Source: an uncultured Lachnospiraceae bacterium (GTDB taxonomy: Bacteria; Bacillota; Clostridia; Lachnospirales; Lachnospiraceae). Taken from it: DNA of 53,708 nt. A model generated the notes under the pieces. That model saw only the letters and a list, made by a program, of their open reading frames with translations. It made no database searches and was not told the DNA's origin. The translations under genes were made by a program, and so were the position numbers. The DNA is taken from the NCBI GenBank assembly GCA_947593735.1, contig CANQDT010000015.1, positions 1 through 53,708 on the forward strand, written 5' to 3'. Of this stretch, positions 17,069 through 24,743 are shown in pieces. The number at the start of each line of letters is the position of its first letter. The stretch's first letter is position 1.

Positions 17069-17950
17069 TCACTCTCCGGAATTTCTTCTTTTTTCGGAGA
17101 TCCGGCGGCGGATCCGGCGGACTTCGGTAATATAATTCTGATAGATGAACCGGTTGATCTCGCCTCCGATAAAGATGATCTGCATACAGAAATACATCCA
17201 GAGGAAAACAAGGATGATCGTGGACAAGCTGCCGTACATATAAGAAAAATTGGTAAACTTCGTGAAAAAGATGGAGATGAAATAGGAAACCGCCATCCAT
17301 CCGGCTGTCGCGAACAGCGCGCCCGGAACCTCCCGCAGAAGCGTGGATTTTCGGTTTGGGATAAAACAATAGATCATATCGAAAAACAGGACCAGGACGA
17401 TGACGACGATCGTATTGCGCAGCCCGATGATCCTGTCCGCCACCTGTACCGCGACGGGGAACGTCCGGCAAACATAGGCGTAGATGCTGTTGCCGAATAC
17501 GAGGAAACACAGGCAGAAAACCAAAATAAGACAAAAGATAAACGTGTAGATCGTCGCGATAAAACGGATGATAAAATAATTTCTTGTCTCCGCAATGTCA
17601 TAGACGCTGTTCAATCCGTTGTAAATCGCCATCACGCCTTTGGAAGCCGACCAGAGCGTACCGAGGATCGTGATGGTAAACAGGGTGGGCGATGCTTTTG
17701 TATAAATCTCGGTGATCGTTTCGAGCAGGATGCTCTGAAATTCAACGGGAACAATATTTTTCAATGCGGAATATAGATCGGATACCTGAAATGGAAGATA
17801 ACGGGATGCGGTCAGAATAACCATGACCAGGGGGAAAAAGGACAGCAGTACGAAAAATGCAGCCTGAGCCGCGAACGGAGCGACGTGGTCGTCCGTGATT
17901 TTCTGACAGAAACTGAAAATAACAGAACAGATATTTTTCAGGCGATTCAT
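17069..17950 (-). CDS. YihY/BrkB-family inner-membrane protein
   Basis: A 293-residue membrane protein with the family opening (FAAQAAFFVLLSFFPLVMV) and about six helices. Further family features are GTLWSASKGVMAIYNGLN and GAL(F)ATAGWM near the fifth helix. The charged C-terminus (RRIRRRISEKRRNSGE) would be cytoplasmic. The function of the family is not established; older names such as ribonuclease BN or virulence factor BrkB are not reliable. It diverges from birA. Confidence 0.85.
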   Translation of the reverse strand: MNRLKNICSVIFSFCQKITDDHVAPFAAQAAFFVLLSFFPLVMVILTASRYLPFQVSDLYSALKNIVPVEFQSILLETITEIYTKASPTLFTITILGTLWSASKGVMAIYNGLNSVYDIAETRNYFIIRFIATIYTFIFCLILVFCLCFLVFGNSIYAYVCRTFPVAVQVADRIIGLRNTIVVIVLVLFFDMIYCFIPNRKSTLLREVPGALFATAGWMAVSYFISIFFTKFTNFSYMYGSLSTIILVFLWMYFCMQIIFIGGEINRFIYQNYITEVRRIRRRISEKRRNSGE

Positions 17951-18010
17951 AATGGCAGTGCCACCTTCCGTTCATTTTTTGCCGGCATAAAAGCCTCTGA
18001 TCCATGCATC

Positions 18011-18039
18011 ATCATAGCATACCTGTATGGAAAAAACAA
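18011..18039 (-). promoter_or_regulatory. Promoter of yihY
   Basis: Minus strand: TTGTTT (18039-18034), 17-bp spacer, TATGAT (18016-18011) with a TG dinucleotide just before the -10. Confidence 0.6.
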
Positions 18040-18047
18040 CAGGAGAT

Positions 18048-18085
18048 CGATTGTCAACTTATTTTGCAATAGTAGTTGACAATCG
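18048..18085. promoter_or_regulatory. BirA-type biotin operator
   Basis: Perfect 12-bp arms CGATTGTCAACT (18048-18059) and AGTTGACAATCG (18074-18085) are separated by 14 bp. This is the layout of BirA sites in Gram-positive bacteria (TTGT.AAC, 14-15 bp, GTT.ACAA). It overlaps the -35 of birA-bioY, so biotinyl-AMP-loaded BirA would block its own transcription and that of bioY. Confidence 0.85.
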
Positions 18086-18104
18086 GAAAAAGGTTTGATA
18101 TGGT
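18076..18104 (+). promoter_or_regulatory. Promoter of birA-bioY
   Basis: TTGACA (18076-18081) lies inside the right operator arm; 17 bp later is TATGGT (18099-18104). The overlap with the operator supports direct repression. Confidence 0.6.
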
Positions 18105-18136
18105 TGGAGTATCTCGTTGCCGTATGGAGGAGAAAG

Positions 18137-19192
18137 ATGGGAGTAAAGGATAAAGTATTGAAATATCTGGAAGAAAACCGGGGACGGACGGTTTCCGGCA
18201 CGGAGATGGCGGAGCTTCTGTCCGTCAGCAGGAACGCGGTATGGAAAGCGGTCCGGTCGCTCCAGGACGGGGGATATGCGATCACGGGCGTCCCGAACAG
18301 GGGCTATACAATGGACGCTTCGAATGATATTCTGTCCCGGCAAAGCATTGAGCCGTTTTTGTGGGGCGGCGCGAAAGACCTCCGCATCCAGGTTCACAAG
18401 CTGGTATCTTCCACCAATACGCTGGGGAAAGAGCTGGCGATGAACGGGGAACCGGAAGGGGCGGTGATCGTCGCCGAGGAACAAAACGGCGGAAAAGGAC
18501 GGATGGGCCGCTCATTTTATTCCCCGAAGGGAACGGGCGTTTATTTCAGCCTGCTGCTGCGCCCGGAACAGAACGCGGAGGACGCGCTTTTTCTTACGAC
18601 GACCGCCGCGGTAGCCGTGGCGCGCGCGATTGAGAAGGTGACGTCGGAACACGCCTCGATCAAGTGGGTCAATGACGTCTATTGCCATGGAAAGAAGGTA
18701 TGCGGGATACTGACCGAAGCCGGGATGGACTTTGAGAGCCGGAGGCTGGACTATGCGGTCGTGGGTATCGGTATCAATGTCACCCAGCCGGAGCACGGCT
18801 TTCCGCAGGAGCTTACAAATAAGGCGGCGGCGCTGTGCGACAGCAAGCCGGAGCGGGCGGAGACGAGAAGCCGCCTCATCGCTGAGACGCTCAGCGAATT
18901 TTGGGACTGCTACCGGAACGGAAACGGGTCTTCCTGCATGGAAGAATACCGGAAACGGTCGTTCCTGATCGGCCATACCGTGGAAATCGTCGGCAGGGAG
19001 GACGCCGGGCAGGCGCTGGTGCTGGACGTCGATGAGAAAGCGAGGCTGCGGGTGCGGTTCCGGGACGGCACGGAAAAAGCGCTCTCGTCCGGGGAGGTCA
19101 GCATCGTGATGAAACCGGAGGACAATGTACCGGCGGATGGGATGTCCGGCGGGATGGAGAAAAAAAGGGGAGACAGGACAAATGGAAAATGA
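18137..19192 (+). CDS. birA: Biotin-protein ligase and biotin repressor
   Basis: A 351-residue bifunctional BirA. Residues 1-60 form a winged helix-turn-helix (SGTEMAELLSVSRNAVWKAV). The ligase domain shows the biotinyl-AMP loop GGKGRMGRSFYSP near residue 125 and KWVNDVYCHGKKVCGIL near 180. A C-terminal SH3-like domain (HTVEIVGREDAGQALV) follows. It attaches biotin to carboxylase carrier domains and represses biotin genes. ATG 18137 follows GGAGGAG. The presence of the HTH fits the operator found upstream. It overlaps bioY by 11 nt. Confidence 0.95.
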   Translation: MGVKDKVLKYLEENRGRTVSGTEMAELLSVSRNAVWKAVRSLQDGGYAITGVPNRGYTMDASNDILSRQSIEPFLWGGAKDLRIQVHKLVSSTNTLGKELAMNGEPEGAVIVAEEQNGGKGRMGRSFYSPKGTGVYFSLLLRPEQNAEDALFLTTTAAVAVARAIEKVTSEHASIKWVNDVYCHGKKVCGILTEAGMDFESRRLDYAVVGIGINVTQPEHGFPQELTNKAAALCDSKPERAETRSRLIAETLSEFWDCYRNGNGSSCMEEYRKRSFLIGHTVEIVGREDAGQALVLDVDEKARLRVRFRDGTEKALSSGEVSIVMKPEDNVPADGMSGGMEKKRGDRTNGK

Positions 19193-19745
19193 AAACAAAG
19201 GAACAGCGATGAATGTGAGACAGATTACACTGATCGGAGCGATGGCGGCGGTACTCTGCGTTTTGGGACCTCTTTCCATCAGCCTGCCGATCACGGTGGT
19301 GCCGATTTCCCTGACCGGCTTCGCGATCTATCTGACGGTTTATGTATTGGGCTGGAAGCGAGGGCTGATCGCTTATGGCATTTATTTTCTGGCAGGGCTC
19401 GCGGGACTCCCGGTTTTTTCCGGATTTTCGGGAGGACTTGCGAAAGTGGCAGGACCGACAGGAGGATATCTGATCGGCTTTTTCTTTCTTGCGTTTTTCA
19501 GCGGGTGGTTTGTGGACCGGTTCCCGGAGAAACGGATCATGCATATCGTCGGGATGCTGGCGGGAAACGGATTGAATTATGCGTTCGGAACCGTATGGCT
19601 GGCGCTGCTGAATCATCTGAGCCCGGAGGCGGCACTGCTTGCCGGAGTGGTTCCGTTTCTTCCGGGAGACGCGCTAAAAATAGCGGGAGCGGTGCTGATC
19701 GGACCGTCCATCCGCAAGCGGCTTGACGCCGCCATGCTGCGTTAG
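19182..19745 (+). CDS. bioY: BioY biotin transporter, S component
   Basis: A 187-residue hydrophobic protein with about six helices and BioY family sequence (VPISLTGFAIYLTVYVLGWK, then GPTGGYLIGF). As an ECF-transporter substrate-binding component it captures biotin and couples to a shared EcfAA'T module, which is not encoded here. It starts inside the end of birA and shares its biotin-responsive promoter. Together they indicate salvage of external biotin; no biosynthesis genes are in the window. Confidence 0.92.
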   Translation: MENENKGTAMNVRQITLIGAMAAVLCVLGPLSISLPITVVPISLTGFAIYLTVYVLGWKRGLIAYGIYFLAGLAGLPVFSGFSGGLAKVAGPTGGYLIGFFFLAFFSGWFVDRFPEKRIMHIVGMLAGNGLNYAFGTVWLALLNHLSPEAALLAGVVPFLPGDALKIAGAVLIGPSIRKRLDAAMLR

Positions 19746-19792
19746 AAAGGAAGATCGTCCGGGCGCGCGGACAGGAAAATGAGAAGAAGGCT

Positions 19793-19819
19793 TGCAATTT
19801 TTTTGAGAAGGAGTATAAT
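19793..19819 (+). promoter_or_regulatory. Promoter of DUF6465 gene
   Basis: TTGCAA (19793-19798), 15-bp spacer, TATAAT (19814-19819). It is followed by a 110-nt GC-rich leader up to the start at 19937, which contains several self-complementary GC-rich segments. Confidence 0.55.
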
Positions 19820-19936
19820 AGGTACACCCGATGGGGAGCAGCTTCGCGCTTGGCGACAACCTCATGCGGGACGGCAGCCGGGATGGTATTACAGGCAGCA
19901 TGATACGGGAAAGAAATAAGAAGGAAGGGTAAACAG

Positions 19937-20500
19937 ATGACAGCGAAGAAGACAGAAACAGTGAAAAAAGCAGAATCAGCAATGAAAGCGGAGCCTGTAA
20001 AGAAAACAGAAGCCGCGAAGAAAGTGGAGCCGGTAAAGAAGGCGGAACCCGCGAAGAAAGCGGAGCCTGCAAAGAAAACAGAAGCCGCGAAGAAAGCGGA
20101 GCCTGCAAAGAAAACAGAAGCCGCGAAGAAAGCGGAGCCGGTAAAGAAGGCGGAACCCGCGAAAAAGGCGGAGCCTGCAAAGAAAACAGAAGCCGCGAAG
20201 AAAGCGGAGCCCGTAAAGAAAGCGGCACCTGTGAAGAAAGCGGAACCTGTAAAGAAATCGGCGCCCGCGAAGAAGACCGAAACCGCGAAGAAGGCGCCCG
20301 CGAAGACGACGGAAGTATATGTACAGTGCTTTGGAAAGGAATATACGACCGACCAGATCGCGGACCGGGTCGTCGAGACATGGGTTTCTCAGGGCAGAAA
20401 AAAATCAGATATCAAAACATTGGACGTTTATGTGAAGCCCGAGGATGGAAAAGCGTATTATGTCGTCAATGGCGTCGCAGCCGGCGATATCCTGTTATAA
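19937..20500 (+). CDS. Histone-H1-like Lys/Ala/Glu repeat protein with DUF6465 domain
   Basis: A 187-residue protein in two parts. Residues 10 to about 122 are a low-complexity tail built from KKAEP, KKTEA and close variants, strongly basic with interspersed Glu and Pro. Residues 123-187 (TTEVYVQCFGKEYTTDQIAD onward) form a compact domain that I recognise as the Lachnospiraceae DUF6465 type. The tail resembles histone-H1-like bacterial proteins that bind DNA or RNA non-specifically, so a nucleoid role is possible, but that is inference. DNA of the tail is itself a run of near-identical 24- to 33-bp units, so repeat number probably varies between strains. Confidence 0.75.
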   Translation: MTAKKTETVKKAESAMKAEPVKKTEAAKKVEPVKKAEPAKKAEPAKKTEAAKKAEPAKKTEAAKKAEPVKKAEPAKKAEPAKKTEAAKKAEPVKKAAPVKKAEPVKKSAPAKKTETAKKAPAKTTEVYVQCFGKEYTTDQIADRVVETWVSQGRKKSDIKTLDVYVKPEDGKAYYVVNGVAAGDILL

Positions 20501-20505
20501 TCATC

Positions 20506-20543
20506 AATGCCGTTGTCTCCCTGATCAGAGACGCGGCATTTTT
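20506..20543 (+). terminator. Intrinsic terminator of the DUF6465 gene
   Basis: AATGCCG and GTCTC (20506-20519) pair with GAGAC and CGGCATT (20528-20540), followed by T5. It ends 15 nt before folC, so some readthrough may reach folC. Confidence 0.8.
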
Positions 20544-20557
20544 GTATCAAAAAGCCT

Positions 20558-21772
20558 ATGAAATATGAAGAAGCGCTGGAATATCTGCTGGATATTCCGA
20601 CTTACGCGAAAAAGACGTCAAAAGAAAATATCCGGATGCTGCTCGAAGCGCTCGGCAACCCGTGCCGGGAGCGGAAAACAGCGCATATTGCCGGTACAAA
20701 CGGAAAGGGATCCGTCTGCGCGTATCTGAACGGGATATTGCTTGAGCGGGGGTACCGCGTGGGAATGTTTACGTCCCCGCACCTTGTCGATATACGGGAG
20801 CGCATCCGGATCAACGGGAAATGCCTGGATCAGGATTTTTTTTGCCATGTGCTGGATGAGGTGCGGGAAGCGATCCGAGCCTGTAGGAAAAACGGCGGGC
20901 TTCCTCCATCCTTTTTTGAAACGCTGTTCCTGATGGCGGCAAAAGCGTTTGAAGAAAAAAAAGTCGATTATTGTATCTATGAGGCTGGAATGGGAGGCAG
21001 GAACGACGCGACCAATGTCATCGTCCCGGACGTCTGCGTGATCACGACGATCAGCCTTGACCATACCGAATTTCTGGGCGATACGGTCAGCGCGATCGCG
21101 CGGGAAAAAGCGGGGATCATAAAGGAGGGCGTCCCTGTGGTCAGCCTTAATAAAAATCCGGCGGCAGCGTCCGTGATCCGGGAAGAAGCGGAGAAAAAAC
21201 ATGCGCCCTGCATCCTGCTTACTCCGGACGATTATCTGGATTTTGCGGCTCCCGCGCCGTTTCAGAGAGAAAACGCGTCCCTTGCATGGAAAGCGGCGGA
21301 AACGCTGGGCGTGGAGGGGTCGTTGGAATGTCTGGAGAGAACGGTATGGTCGTGCCGCATGGAGCAGATTTTGCCGCAGATCTATGTCGACGGGGCGCAT
21401 AATATGGAAGCGATTGAAACATTAGTACATACATTCGCTACTTGCCATGGCGGCAAGAATAAGGTATTATTATTTTCAGCGGCGAAGGATAAAAATTACA
21501 GGGACATGATCGCCTGCCTCTGCAGGCTGGACCGGCTTCAGCAGGTGATCGTGGCTCCCATGAAGAATACAAGGGGACTTGACGCCCCTGCCATGGAGCG
21601 GTGCTTCCGGGCGTGCGGACAGGACAAGGTCGCCGTCATGGAGGATATTGCCGGCGCGTTTTCTTACGCGAAGAAACTCGCGGGACCGGATACCGTGCTT
21701 CTGTGCACAGGTTCCCTGTACCTGGCGGGGGAAATAAAGGCGATAGCGGGAGGACAAGATGATCAACTTTAA
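20558..21772 (+). CDS. folC: Folylpolyglutamate/dihydrofolate synthase
   Basis: A 404-residue Mur-ligase-type enzyme that adds glutamate to folates. P-loop GTNGKGSVCAYLN near residue 47, folate-binding YTSPHL-like segment (MFTSPHLVDIRERI), GGRNDATNV, the central TTISLDHTEFLGDT and the C-terminal DGAHNMEAI. It is slightly shorter than the common 420-440 residues, but all motifs are present. No other folate genes are near. Its 3' end overlaps the next small gene by 14 nt. Confidence 0.93.
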   Translation: MKYEEALEYLLDIPTYAKKTSKENIRMLLEALGNPCRERKTAHIAGTNGKGSVCAYLNGILLERGYRVGMFTSPHLVDIRERIRINGKCLDQDFFCHVLDEVREAIRACRKNGGLPPSFFETLFLMAAKAFEEKKVDYCIYEAGMGGRNDATNVIVPDVCVITTISLDHTEFLGDTVSAIAREKAGIIKEGVPVVSLNKNPAAASVIREEAEKKHAPCILLTPDDYLDFAAPAPFQRENASLAWKAAETLGVEGSLECLERTVWSCRMEQILPQIYVDGAHNMEAIETLVHTFATCHGGKNKVLLFSAAKDKNYRDMIACLCRLDRLQQVIVAPMKNTRGLDAPAMERCFRACGQDKVAVMEDIAGAFSYAKKLAGPDTVLLCTGSLYLAGEIKAIAGGQDDQL

Positions 21773-21920
21773 CGAGGAAATCAAAAAATTTCAGCCGAAC
21801 CTGGAAGTCAGCCAGGCGGAGGACGAGATTCTGAAAAACGACCTTCAGGATATGACGGATGTGATCGAGAAACTGTTAGCGAAAGATACGGGACGATATG
21901 GACAAACATTTATACAATAG
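21759..21920 (+). CDS. Small conserved-looking protein (53 aa)
   Basis: Read directly: MINFNEEIKKFQPNLEVSQA, then EDEILKNDLQDMTDVIEKLL and a short tail. ATG 21759 has GGGAGGAC before it. The gene overlaps folC by 14 nt and the TPR gene by 23 nt, which is good evidence of translation. The sequence is acidic, helical and soluble with no motif. It could be a partner of the TPR protein; no function can be assigned. Confidence 0.6.
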   Translation: MINFNEEIKKFQPNLEVSQAEDEILKNDLQDMTDVIEKLLAKDTGRYGQTFIQ

Positions 21921-23049
21921 GATTCTCCTTTCTTCGGACTGGTATTACAACCGGGGACTGACCAAAGCCAGGATCCGGGATCTGTCCGGGGCGGCGGAGG
22001 ATCTGCGCACAGCAATCAAATATAATAAGAGGAATATCCAGGCGAGGAACCTTCTTGGACTGGTTTATTATGAGGCGGGCGAAGTCTGTCAGGCGCTGTG
22101 CCAGTGGACGATCAGCACCAATTTCCAGGCGCTTGGCAATCCGGCGTCGGAATACCTGGAGCAGATCATGGCGGATCAGGCGTGGGTGGAAACAGTGAAC
22201 GCGACCGTGCGCAAATATAACCAGGCGCTGATCCACGCGCGGCACAGCAGCGACGACCTCGCGATCATTCAGCTGAAGCAGGTCATTGAAGCGATGCCGA
22301 ACTATATCAGCGCGCATCTGCTGCTTGCCCTTGTCCTGATGCGCGGGAAGCAGTACGCGCAGGCGCGCAGGACGCTCCGCGAGGTACTCCGGATGGATGT
22401 GAACAATCTGGACGCGCTGCGCTATATGGATGAAGTCCGGCAGCAGCTGCGGACGGCGGGCCGCCGCAGCAGGAACCAGGAGAAGCAGGGAAAGGACGAG
22501 CGGAAGCGCCAGAGGCGGTTTTTCTTTTCCGATGAGGAGGAAGAACAGTACAACCGGCGGAATTACGGTTATATGCTCTTTGGGCTTGTTGTCGGCGTGC
22601 TGTTCATGGCGGTCCTGATCGTACCGAACGCGAGGGAGAAAGCGATTGAGGAAAGCGGGATGGACCGCAAGCAGTATGAGCAGCAGGTCAGTACGCTGGA
22701 AACGCAGGTCGCGGAGCTGCAGCAGGCAAACCAGACGGCGCAGCAGGAGCTTGACCGGTACGGAGCCGTTCCGGACGATTTTTTTGAGACGGCTTCCGCC
22801 AACTCGTTTGAGGAAGCATATACGATGTATGAGGAAGGCGCGTACAGCAGCGCGCTGGAGAAATTTATGGAGGCATATCAGCTCAACCCGGAAAATGGAA
22901 GGGCGCTTTTCTTCATGGGAAAGATGAATGATCTGCTGGACCAGGATGAGGAAGCAAAGAACTATTTCACGCAGGTGATCGAGAAATTTCCCGATACGGA
23001 ACAGTCGGAGGAAGCGGAACGTCTGATAAAGGAAATGGACGGCGAGTAG
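21898..23049 (+). CDS. TPR-repeat membrane protein
   Basis: A 383-residue protein. TPR-like repeats occupy about 1-180 (YYNRGLTKARIRDLSGAAED; ARNLLGLVYYEAGEVCQAL; AHLLLALVLMRGKQYAQA). A basic linker (RRSRNQEKQGKDERKRQRR) is followed by one membrane helix at about 225-245, a Gln-rich coiled coil (about 255-285), and more TPR sequence to the end (AYTMYEEGAYSSALEKF). The N-terminal repeats would be cytoplasmic and the C-terminal ones outside. Probably a scaffold; the partner is unknown. It ends at a hairpin terminator. Confidence 0.75.
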   Translation: MDKHLYNRILLSSDWYYNRGLTKARIRDLSGAAEDLRTAIKYNKRNIQARNLLGLVYYEAGEVCQALCQWTISTNFQALGNPASEYLEQIMADQAWVETVNATVRKYNQALIHARHSSDDLAIIQLKQVIEAMPNYISAHLLLALVLMRGKQYAQARRTLREVLRMDVNNLDALRYMDEVRQQLRTAGRRSRNQEKQGKDERKRQRRFFFSDEEEEQYNRRNYGYMLFGLVVGVLFMAVLIVPNAREKAIEESGMDRKQYEQQVSTLETQVAELQQANQTAQQELDRYGAVPDDFFETASANSFEEAYTMYEEGAYSSALEKFMEAYQLNPENGRALFFMGKMNDLLDQDEEAKNYFTQVIEKFPDTEQSEEAERLIKEMDGE

Positions 23050-23064
23050 GATACAAAGGAGAAA

Positions 23065-23100
23065 GATGACCAGGATCAGAACCATCCGGTCGTCTTTTTT
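23065..23100 (+). terminator. Terminator after the TPR gene
   Basis: GA.GACC.GGAT (23065-23076) pairs with ATCCGGTCGTC (23084-23094), followed by T6. It separates the TPR operon from the spoIIA operon. Confidence 0.75.
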
Positions 23101-23141
23101 CTTACCTTGAGATTGTAAATAACAGGAAAAGGAGAATATAA

Positions 23142-23477
23142 ATGGAAAATTATATCGTGGTAAACCAATGCCTGTTTGTGAAGATGCCGAAGGAACTGGA
23201 CCATCATGAAACCGACCGGATCCGGTCGGATATGGACGGATATTTTATCACGCATCCCATCCGGCATGTGGCGTTTGATTTTTCGGAGACGGAGTTTATC
23301 GACAGTTCCGGGATCGGGCTGATCATGGGGCGGTATGAAAAGCTGCATGTGGCGGGCGGAAAAATATTCGTGATGGGCGTGATCCCGTCTATCCGGAGGG
23401 TACTTGCCATGTCGGGCGTCACCAGGCTGGTATACATCAAAGAAAGCGAGCGGGATGTATTTGCATCCATTCAGTAA
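23142..23477 (+). CDS. spoIIAA: Anti-anti-sigma-F factor SpoIIAA
   Basis: A 111-residue STAS-domain protein. The phosphorylation loop is FIDSSGIGLIMGRY (Ser of DSSG). Dephosphorylated SpoIIAA binds SpoIIAB and releases sigma F in the forespore. It is the first gene of the classic three-gene operon; spacing to spoIIAB is 11 nt. ATG 23142 follows AAAAGGAG. A convincing sigma-H promoter was not found in the 40 bp after the upstream terminator. Confidence 0.95.
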   Translation: MENYIVVNQCLFVKMPKELDHHETDRIRSDMDGYFITHPIRHVAFDFSETEFIDSSGIGLIMGRYEKLHVAGGKIFVMGVIPSIRRVLAMSGVTRLVYIKESERDVFASIQ

Positions 23478-23488
23478 AGGAGGAGACT

Positions 23489-23932
23489 ATGGAGTTTACC
23501 AATGAAATGAAACTGGAATTAAAAGCCATATCGGAAAATGAGAGTTTTGCCCGTATGGTGATCGCGGCGTTTACCGCGTCCCTGAATCCGACGCTGGAAG
23601 AACTGGGCGACGTCAAAACTGCGGTATCGGAAGCAGTCACCAATGCGATCATTCACGGATACGAGGGAAACAGGCAGGGCGTGATACGGATGCACGGGTA
23701 CATAAAAGGAAAGATCCTGCATATTGTGATCGAGGACGACGGCGTCGGGATCCCGGACATTGCGCGGGCGATGACCCCTCTGTATACGAGCAAGCCGGAA
23801 CTGGAGCGGTCCGGCATGGGATTTTCCTTTATGGAAGCATTTATGGATGAACTGACGGTTGAGTCCGAGGCAGGCGCGGGCACGAAAGTCATGATGAAAA
23901 AAATAATCGGATTGGAAAATAAGTATGAATAA
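23489..23932 (+). CDS. spoIIAB: Anti-sigma-F factor and kinase SpoIIAB
   Basis: A 147-residue GHKL-type serine kinase. N box AVTNAIIHGYEG, G1 box EDDGVGIPDI, G2 region SGMGFSFM. It holds sigma F inactive and phosphorylates SpoIIAA. Length and motif order are normal. Eight bases separate it from sigF. Confidence 0.95.
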   Translation: MEFTNEMKLELKAISENESFARMVIAAFTASLNPTLEELGDVKTAVSEAVTNAIIHGYEGNRQGVIRMHGYIKGKILHIVIEDDGVGIPDIARAMTPLYTSKPELERSGMGFSFMEAFMDELTVESEAGAGTKVMMKKIIGLENKYE

Positions 23933-23940
23933 GGAGTCGC

Positions 23941-24660
23941 ATGGACGAGACAATTTCGTTAATCAGAGCTTCGCAGGCGGGCGACATGGAGGCGCGGGAA
24001 CAGGCGGTCGCCGGAAATATGGGACTTGTATTCAGCGTCGCCAGGCGGTTCACCGGGCGCGGGTATGAGATGGAGGACCTGGTACAGCTCGGATCCATCG
24101 GTCTGCTGAAAGCCATCGAAAAATTTGATTTTTCTTATGATGTGAAATTTTCCACATACGCGGTGCCGCTGATCATCGGTGAGATCAAGCGGTTCCTCCG
24201 GGACGACGGGATGATAAAGGTGAGCCGTTCGTTAAAGGAGCTTGCCTGCCGCGCGTATCTTGCGAGAGAAAAATTACAGGATCAAAAAAACCGGGAACCG
24301 ACAGTAGAAGAATTGGCGGAAGAGCTGGGCGCGGCGCGGGAAGACCTGATCCTGGCGCTCGAGGCGGAAAGCGAGGTCGTGTCGCTGCAAAAACCGGTTT
24401 ACCACAGGGACGGAAGCGAGATGTTGTTAATGGACAAGATAGAGGAGACGGAGGACTGCGAGGAGGAGATCGTGAACCATCTCGCGCTCCGGCAGATACT
24501 GGAGGAACTTGCGCCGGAAGAACGGCGCCTCATCGAACTCCGCTATTTCGCGGAACAGACGCAGAGCGAGGTCGGGAAATTGATGGGGATCTCGCAGGTG
24601 CAGGTTTCGCGTATGGAAAAAAAGATCCTGGATCAGCTCCGGAAAAGGTTCCATGCATAA
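23941..24660 (+). CDS. sigF: Forespore sigma factor F
   Basis: A 239-residue sigma-70-family factor. Region 2: DLVQLGSIGLLKAIEKFDF and FSTYAVPLIIGEIKRFLRDD. Region 3: EPTVEELAEELG. Region 4: LRYFAEQTQSEVGKLMGISQ followed by QVSRMEKKIL. It directs early forespore transcription. The stop codon at 24658 overlaps the -35 of the sigma-G-type promoter for spoVA. Confidence 0.95.
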   Translation: MDETISLIRASQAGDMEAREQAVAGNMGLVFSVARRFTGRGYEMEDLVQLGSIGLLKAIEKFDFSYDVKFSTYAVPLIIGEIKRFLRDDGMIKVSRSLKELACRAYLAREKLQDQKNREPTVEELAEELGAAREDLILALEAESEVVSLQKPVYHRDGSEMLLMDKIEETEDCEEEIVNHLALRQILEELAPEERRLIELRYFAEQTQSEVGKLMGISQVQVSRMEKKILDQLRKRFHA

Positions 24661-24683
24661 AAAAACCGGAACGACTCATACTA
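24655..24683 (+). promoter_or_regulatory. Sigma-G-type promoter of spoVA genes
   Basis: GCATA (24655-24659) and CATACTA (24677-24683) are 17 bp apart. This fits the sigma-G consensus GHATR, 17-18 bp, CATNHTA at every position. It lies 61 bp before spoVAA, and the spoVA operon is a known sigma-G target in Bacillus subtilis. The -10 sits in the loop of the hairpin at 24665-24698. Confidence 0.75.
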
Positions 24684-24698
24684 GTATCACGTTCCGGT
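24665..24698. terminator. Hairpin at the end of sigF
   Basis: ACCGGAACG (24665-24673) and CGTTCCGGT (24690-24698) form a perfect 9-bp stem. There is no U-tract, so termination is uncertain; it may trim readthrough between sigF and spoVAA. Confidence 0.45.
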
Positions 24699-24743
24699 AT
24701 GCCTGCGGCGCGGAATGTCATACCAGGAAAGGAGCGGAACGGC

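Noticed and set aside
23101-23141. Sigma-H promoter for spoIIAA
   Set aside because: AGGAAAA and GAAT are present but too close to each other and to the start codon to fit the known spacing.
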